DNA of 64,000 nt from Tyto alba. Lineage: Eukaryota; Chordata; Aves; Strigiformes; Tytonidae. The stretch spans positions 9,489,730-9,553,729 of the forward strand of contig NW_024881324.1 of the NCBI RefSeq assembly GCF_018691265.1, written 5' to 3'. The translations under genes were made by a program, and so were the position numbers. The notes beneath the pieces are model-generated. The model did not search any database and had not been told where the DNA came from. It saw nothing but the letters and a program-made list of their open reading frames with translations. Of this stretch, positions 27,601 to 36,600 are shown piece after piece. Each line of letters begins with the position of its first letter. The stretch's first letter is position 1.

Positions 27601-30600
27601 GCCAGTGTATTTTCTTCTTACTGCTTGAAGAGAGCCTTATTTTCCTTAGCCTAGTTAGCTTTACAATAAACATCCCAGGGAAATTCAGGTACCGTTTTAC
27701 ATTTTGGCACTGCTTGCACATCTGTACCCATCATTATCACTCCCATCTGAGTGCAATACGCCAGCGTACGCTCTGATAAATCAGTATCCAACCCACTAGG
27801 TTAAATCCTTGTGACGCTGAACAGTTTTATCTCAAGTTTTGTCCACATCTTTAGTTGACACCGTGACAACATTACAAAAGAGAGCACGAAGTACAAGGCA
27901 CCTTTCTTCCTTCCTTGTAGGAAGCACAACATTAGGCTCTGGTTAATCTTCAGAGATCAGCCACAGGCGCTATAAATTACTGAGCGTACGTTCAGTGTTA
28001 CAGTTTAAACTAGAAATCTATCAGCATCAAAACCAAAAAATGTATGATTAAGGAGACTACTTCCACTTACAACGTTACAAGCAATTTTTAAGGAGTTCTT
28101 TCGTAATCTAAAAAGACACTCTAAGTACAGTTAATATTTTTTTTTATTGAAAGACTGCCACATTCATGCAGTGTGCCTGCAGCTAAGTTTCACAGACAAT
28201 ATGTAGAATTACATTAATTGAAATGCTGCTCAAACTATTTGTCTTTTCCTGTAAGTATAGTCTAAACCACTTATTTTTTTTCCTTAGCATGTACAACAAC
28301 AGCTAAAAAAACACGGCAATAGGATAACAAACTGGCATAACTGCACGGACAAGAAGTTTGAAGTTTTAAAAATTAGAATGATCAAAAAATAGATTTGCCA
28401 AAGCACTAGATGGTCTTACAAGGCCGTTAGCATATGTTATCAGATTTGGTGAAACATGATAACATGCATTTTATATTCAGGATTTAAGTACACCGTTTAG
28501 GCATAAAATTGCCTATTCTATTTGTAGGTATTCTCTATACAGTAAGACCCAATTCATTACAGTATTTCAACATCACCAAACATAACCGATAATAGAAATG
28601 GCAAACTCTTTCCTGCATTTACAGCAAATAAGTCGATGCATACTAAGGCTTTCAATGTATTGTACCCCGTACTACAAATTTGCTACCCCCTATAATATAC
28701 TAGGCTCCCAGCAATGAATGAAACATTTTCAGTGCCACTTTGCCTAGAAGTACTCACAAACATGTATGACAGGCTAATCTATGGCATGTAGCAGTGAGGG
28801 CACCTTATAGATGTAACACACAAGCAAGCCCAGGCCAGATTCTGCAACAACTCCCAAAATAATGGTTAAATGCTGTCCAAGGGCAACTCACAGCTTGCTG
28901 ATGTCCATCCCTCTGTCCAACACCTTCTAGTGCAGACAAGTCTTTATAGATAACTTGAAGCGTGTTTCACAAAATTAAGTACTTGCTGCTACAAAACTTC
29001 ATTCCTGCCACTTTGGAGTAGCACTCCAAAGCAGATCACAGTCTTCAAACAAGAAGACCCGAAGCAAATGTTTAAATTACATGCAGTGTTAGCAAAAGAT
29101 AGCAAAGTACTCTCATGCTCCCTCTGAAATATCCTTTCTATCCACGCTGGTCTACAAACTGAGCTGAAAATACAACATGCTAGTGGCTTTGCAAAATGTA
29201 GTATGTTGATCCTGTTGTGCATTCATTATGTTATCTTATTCACAATTTTGAACGTGTAAGTTAAAATGGAAGTAACCAAAGAATCACCTTTAGTTATTCT
29301 TTGTGATAATCTGGTATTTTAGCAAAACTCAAAGCCTTCCTACATTTTAAGTATCGTACATAGACATTGCCTAGTTTATAGAAGTTAAACCTCACAATTC
29401 ATCTAAACCAGCAGAACCTGCAGTTACTTTAAGTAGGACACATTTAACCCTGCTGCACACACTTCCTGACTAGATTTAAAAATGTAAGCATCAGTGCCTA
29501 GGAGAAACTAAAACACTGACCTCCAGGGCATAGGTGCTTTAGCTGTAGCAGCAGTGGCTATTGTTATACTCTTTGTCATTTTAAGATAATATTCTGAAAC
29601 TGTAAAGCTAAGGTAGGCTCACCTCTGCTGCAAGGCAGTCACCTTCAGTTGTAAGGGGCAGCAGTGTCTTTCTGGCTCTATTTTTTCATCACGGCTCAAC
29701 TGAGAGAGCAAGAGCATCTCACAAACATATAACCAGTATCTCCAAACACTGTTCTCTTATCAGTAAGATGAAAAATTGCCATGGCACATGGAGATTATTT
29801 TTTTAGTGATTGAAGGTAACGGCATCTACAAATCTGTAAGTTTAATAATAAATACTGGGGGCTGACATTAGGACAGGTAAATTTAACTGCTACAGGTAAA
29901 TTTAATGTGTATCTAGTCGCACTACAGTAACTCCCAAATACAACTACATTTAAACCAGTTTAAACCTTGTTTACATCTGCTTAGCTCAGGATGTCTTAAA
30001 ATACAAATGCACCTATATTACAGGCATGTGCATACTAGTAAAGTTTTTCCTCACAGATTGAATATTTTATTATCGTAAATATTTCAGTGCCTCACTAGAC
30101 CTGTAATCCAGTCTCAAAGAAAACATCAGTTGAACATCTCTTTGCTTGGCTTACTTTAGTCTTGGAGGTGACCAGACCTTGAGCTCTAATAGGGGAAGGA
30201 GTCGTGAGACTCACCTGCTTCAAAAAAGTTTGATTCAAAATACAGTCATGACTAAAAGCAAAGTCAGACTACTCTCCTGGACACTCTCACACAACTCTTT
30301 CCAAGGGCAGAGCTATGGAGATAATAATAATAAACAAACTCCACAAGGACAAAGAAATTTTTCTACTGTCACAGGTATTCACAAACCCAGAGTGTGTGCT
30401 AAAACTATAACTGCAGGACTTTGGTGTGTGTTGGTGTCCATGTGTTGGCATACACATTTTTTTCCCAGCAAAGGTGAATGTAAAGATGAACTTATGCTTG
30501 CTTTAAAAAACACAGTGGTCACAACCAAGCCAAACACACACAAAAGCACTGTAATTAAATGCAACATGCAATTATGAGTTATAGAAACTCAGAGGGAACT

Positions 30601-33600
30601 CCCCCCTCAGAAATACTAGTACTGCTGTCCCAAGTAAAAGCTTTAGTGCTGTCGTGTTTCCTAGACAAAGGGTAGAAAAAACATTTAAAGTCTTTTCTTA
30701 TCAAAAGCAGGGGAATGTACGTGTAAACTCTCCAACAAAAACAAAGAAAAGCAAACCTCGTAGTAAAGAGAAGATCTTTTAATGAATAAGTATTTTTATA
30801 CAGTAATCTAGAATACCACAATGACAAATACTGTATCAGCACATTGTGAAACTACTTATGCTTCAGGCAAAGTCAAACAAGCTAGTTCATACCTGCCTTC
30901 ACTCAATTTTAAGATAGTCCAACCGACTTCGCTTAAAGGTGTTTAGAGAGTACTTACCCTGTCCCTTCCACCAGCAAATCTGCGGGCATAAGAGTCTCCT
31001 ACCAGAGGCGGTGACAAACAGCCGAGAATAATGCCACCTTCAAGTGGCTCAACTGTTGGTAAAATTAACATCTCTCTGTCTTAAAAGGTACATTTAAATT
31101 GTACCTTCAATTAGACAGTTGTAACGGGCAGGTAAGACCTATAGCGTTTAGGCATAAGGACAAAGCAAGTCCAAACTTTTACGCAGCAGTAAAAATAAAA
31201 TAAAATATGGAATGTAGTAGCAAGAAGGGAAGATACCTGGCACAAGAGATCTGAAAAAGGGAAAACAGGAAGTATATCCAAATTTAGGGCAGTTTTTCAT
31301 TAAACTGCATAAATAACTTAATACCCTAACAACTGATCAAAAATTCTGCTTAACGGCTAGAATTCTTCATTAGAAAAATATTGTGGGCACTTAAGAATTC
31401 TTCAGAGTTAAGGACTTATACTGTACATCACAAAAAGCACAGAGGAGAGTTTTCATTATATTGTCTGAGTAGTACACACAAAGAAACGTGTACCAAGGAA
31501 TATCTCCTCCCCCTTCTCTCAGGACTGTATAAATATCATTATGCAACATATTGTAGATGTACAACAGCTACACAATAAATATTGGATTGATTACACAGAA
31601 CATTCAAAATAAAATAAAAAAACATTTTTGCAATTTAACAGCAAAAAAATGGAAAAACATATCATATGACATACCACTAAAAAAACAGAAGGCATTTTTA
31701 AAAAATAGTTTGGAAAACAGCATCCCTAGAGAAAAGCCTCTTAGCTACTTCCTTCTTGAGGGCCACCTTGCAATTTACTCTGGATAAAATTCAGTGGTGA
31801 GATGGAGGCATTATTTCTTCCCTCAAAAAGCAGCTGAGCCCTGAAGATGGAATTAGAGGACGGACCAACAAAAGGATTACCAACCTAGAGTAACACGGAC
31901 ATTTTCGCTGCAACCACGCGTCTGTGCGTGCTCTGCGGCCCACCAGCAGCCCTGAGAGGACCGTGCCCATGCAGAGGCTGTAGGCCACCCCAGAGGTCAC
32001 CTACTCCAACCTCCTGCTCAGAGGGGCCAAGAACATCAGGTCACCCACAGCTGTGCTCACCTGGGTTTTGAGCACCTCCAGGGGTAGAGGCCTCCCTGGG
32101 CAGTGCTTCCAACGTGCTGCCTATCCTCACAGTTAAAAGATTCTTTCCCAATATGAAATCAGTTACCATTTTTGAAACTTGAGTCTATTGTCTCTTTTCC
32201 TATTGCTGTGAACCTCCTAGAAGAGCCTTGCTACACCTTCTCTATACTCTCTTTAGGTATTTGCTCTTCTTGAGCTGAACACATCCAGCTCTCTCAGACA
32301 CGTGCCTCAGCCCACTGATCATTTTGGTGGCCCTCAACAAGACTCACTCCGGTATGTCAGCATCTTTTTTTGTACTGGTGAGGCCAAAATTGGACACAGC
32401 ACTCCAGCTGCAGTCCTAGAAGTGCTGCACAGAGGGGAAAAACACCTCCCTCAGCATCCTTCCCACATTTTTACTAATACCACCCAGTATGCAGTTGGCT
32501 TTCTTGACCTGAAGGGCATGCTGCTGACTCAGGTACAACTTACCGTCCAGCAGGTACCTGGGGTTGTTTTGTGGCAGATGAAGGACTTAGCATTTGCCTT
32601 TGTCAAATCTCAGGAGGTTCCTGGCAGCTCATTTCTGTCGGGATCCCTCAATGTTGGCCCTCCCCTTCAGCACACAATGTGGCTGATGTTCCCCCAGGTT
32701 TGTTATCATCTGGGAACCTGTTGAGGATGCACACCGTTTCTTCATCCCATGTTGTTAATAAAGACGAGTAACACTATCAGCCCCAGTACCAACCCCTGAG
32801 AGGCTCTATCAGTAATCGACTGCCACTGGAACTTTGGACAGCTGATCACAACCCTTTGAGGCCCACAGTCCCGCGGATTTTTCCATCCACTTTACAGTCC
32901 ACCTGACAAGTCCGTATTTCTCCAGTCGGACTACAGGGATAACATGGGAGACCATGCTGAGGGCCTTGCTAAAGTCCAGGTAAACAACACACACCGCTCA
33001 TCCCACGTGCCCTCAGCCAGGCATCTCTCACTGCGTTATGAATTTGTTACATGACACTGTGGTAGCCCGCATCTGCACTAGTCTGAAATAGCTCTGCTCA
33101 AACTTTTTTAGGCATTAAAAAGAGATTTTGAACTCTGTCCTCTCACAGTCCTTAGAATCAGCAGCAGCTCAGTTCCTCCACGGCAGGCGAGCAAGAACTG
33201 GTTCTAATTACTGACTGGAGGAATAAATAACTCATCGGAAGTGATGGGCTGCCAGCAACTAAAGGCAATTTGCAGTGTCCCAGCAAACACAGTCAATTAT
33301 TTCATCTGCTTTTTTCTTCTCCTAAGATACCGCTCACTAATACTGTTTCTCTCCGATATTTCACAGCCTCCAAGGCTGTCATGACAACACTTTGAAAGAC
33401 AAAACCCAAAATATTAATAAAATGCTATAGCAATCATCGGCTACAGTTTGCTGTACCACTGACAGTACCGTTAGCCTAAATGAGAGAAAACTGTCAATAT
33501 CTCAGTTTAAAAAGTTCTTCCCAACTAGGTTACATTTTTGTTTATGATAGCAGTAGAAAGCCAAGTGCCACACTTAAACATCTGTTTTGCTAATACTATT

Positions 33601-36600
33601 TGATATTGCTGGGACAGAGACAAAACATCTGATGTTAACTACTAGCTCATTCTTTTAAAACAAATCTTTAAATACACAGAAATACACACTTTTTCAAATC
33701 TATTAATTTTATCTCAATGTGCTAGCCTACTACTAAACCAAAACAAGCAGAAAGATGCATTCAAGTATAAATACAACCACCTAAGTATGCTTCAAGGTGC
33801 AATCCTATTGATAGGAGTTAAATCAATATAATTATAGTTACGTAGGTCCCTCTGGACATACTTAATACAGATTTTTTTAATTAATGTTTTCCTGCTTCAG
33901 GTTGATGAAACATTACCTAGTTTACACTACTCCGTAAGACACTCTAAGAACTCTTTAGCAGGAGACTTTCAAAATTTCCTCCCAAAATAAACCTAGTGGT
34001 TTATAAGATTCCTTCTGCCCGCTGCCTGCAGTCACTGCCCACCAAGAAAATCCCATGCATACATCAAACAATAGTTTACAATTGGCCTACCTTCAAGAAA
34101 GCAGCACACGATAATGTAACAATTTAGACATTGCTGCATATAGTGTAAGTTCCTGATCCTGTAGCTATTCCACGTGGGAAGAATCTTACAGGATGTCTCG
34201 AGTGACTTTGTGAAACTCGCCAATCCAGAGGGGCTTTCAGGACCAGGACCAGCAAATGTGCCCTTCGGTGGCCTTCTGGTCTCTTCTTTCAGGTAATATC
34301 CTAACTACAGCAGCATGAGAACAACTTACAAACGTGCAGAAACTTATGCTGGTTTCACCAAAAAAACATCTTTGGACTGTTTTCTTGTATATCAGTGTAG
34401 CGTATCTACATTATAAATATGCACTGGCATGTACACATGTAAGAAAAAACAAAAACATATCACTCCCCAACAGAAGTTCCAATCTACAAATATTATCTCT
34501 AGTATCAAACAGCTCTAAGCTGAAGCTTAACATAAACATACAGGTTTACGGGAAGGTTAAAAAGGTTTTTCAGATAATTGTTTTTTCTCATGCTTAAATC
34601 TGCTTGTATGAGTTTAAAAGTCCAGGAGAACCAATGTCCTCTGACGCTTTCATTTGCATGGTTAATTACCAAATAAAAAAATAACCAAAAAAGTTAGTCT
34701 CTTTCCTGTAAGTCACATATATGAAATCTGTACGTTACCTGGATGAGAATGGCACTATTCTAGGCTAAACCAGCGCATGAGCACACACAGATACACACAA
34801 AACTAAACACAAAATTAACAGGAACATACAGATACTGTCCTAGAAGCTGTTTAATAAATCCACAATGTAAACACTCATCCCATTAACGCATCCGCAGTGG
34901 CAATTCCAATCATCAGTGTACCTAAATGACTAGGACAAACCAGCATTTAGAACCACTGGGACCACATCCGGAAGACGAAACCCAGATTGGGCACAACAGC
35001 TTCCTTGCTTTGCATGTGCTTAGCTCCCAATTTTAACCCAAGTGCCTAAGCTCCTTACACGATACAGGAGGAGGCTGGATATTTCAGCATGAAATGGCTG
35101 AGTAGACAGGTAGCATGTTAAACACAGCATAATCTAAAGTCAACGCATCCAGCGCGGAGCCATCAACATTTAGCCACTGGGAAAGCACAGTCAATGGGGA
35201 GGGACTCCCTCAATTCTACCCCCAGAACACCCAATGCAGCAATACAAAAAAGGGTTCTTTTCTTTCTGAGATGTGATTCCCACCCCACAAACCTTCATGG
35301 TGGGTGAGTCTACACTATCTTTACTTAGCAGTGCTGCTACTTTTTGTTGGCTTGTTAAACAATATAGCTGCTGCTGACAGTGCACTTTTTATAAGGCAGG
35401 ATGGTAGCTCAGAAAGGAAAATACCATGGTTTAGTTCCTTCACTAGTGGGGGAATCTGTACCCGTATCTCTACCTTCCAGGAGAATACACAAACTGCAGG
35501 TCAGAGTCTTCTCTTCCAGGCAGCGTCTGTCCACCTCTCCTCTTTGAGGCTGGTTTAAAAAAAGGCTCTAGGTTTTAAAAAAACACAGACAAATGTAATG
35601 AAGCATGGCTCTAGAGGTTAATGATAGGCACTTGGGGATAAAAGGGCGGGGAAATATTAGGCTTTGCATGTTTGCTCCAAGGAACATCTAACTTAAGCAA
35701 CTTCTGAAATCAAGGATCAGAGCCTGCATGTTTCCAGCGTCGGAGGGCAACATCTTCTCATACATCCTCTTTCTGGCTCAGTGAATCATGCATTCTTTTT
35801 CTGGATAGTAACGCAGCTTCAGCCAGGAGAACTGAAGACAACACACGGCTTGGCAACTGGGAGATTCGCCAGGGGAAGTGGAAGATGTAGGTTGATCCCT
35901 CCAGGCAAAAAAGGAATCTGAAGCAGGGTCTACCACATTCTGAACAAATGCTTTAGCTAATAGTCGTTAAAAAGCAGCAGCAGCAGCACCTCCTCTTCCA
36001 ACTGTCTTCTAAAGCTGTCGCTGTACTTTATAGAAGACTGATTCTGCAGCACACGCTGGCATGATTGGAGAATTCTCACCTGACTGAACTCCCCAGGAGA
36101 CTACGGCAAAATAAAAACATCCAGAAAATAGACAATCATGAGCCAGGCGTCATGCTAACCATCTCTCAAATAAATGAGGGGGGAAAAAAAAAAAAAAAAT
36201 CAGACATCCTAGGAACTTTAAAGCTATTAGCTATACCGCCTACAGTGCTTGGGCACCTTCTGAGCTTGATGATAAGAGACTGGAGGTTTTCAGGACCGCA
36301 GTTTTGACAGCAAGCACCTAAACCAGTTCTATTAAAGTATTTCTGTGAACTTACTGCTAACAGTTAGGGGAGAGGGGGATCAGAATCAAAGGTATAACCT
36401 CACGTCTAGATTGCACGGAGAACTTTCATGTCTTCCCAAACTCACTACTGAGAGACAATTAATACTAATCCTCAGAATACTTCTGCTGAGTGGACATTAT
36501 ATTGAAAATAGGCACACTTGCCAATTAATTCCAATTTAAGTTAGCTATCTACCCAGAGCTCATCTTTTTATGTAATGCCAGTTAGCAAGCTGCATAGCAT

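Noticed and set aside
32302..32771. Plus-strand frames of 140 and 66 codons
   Set aside because: They are the antisense of the CR1 copy at 31960-33040.
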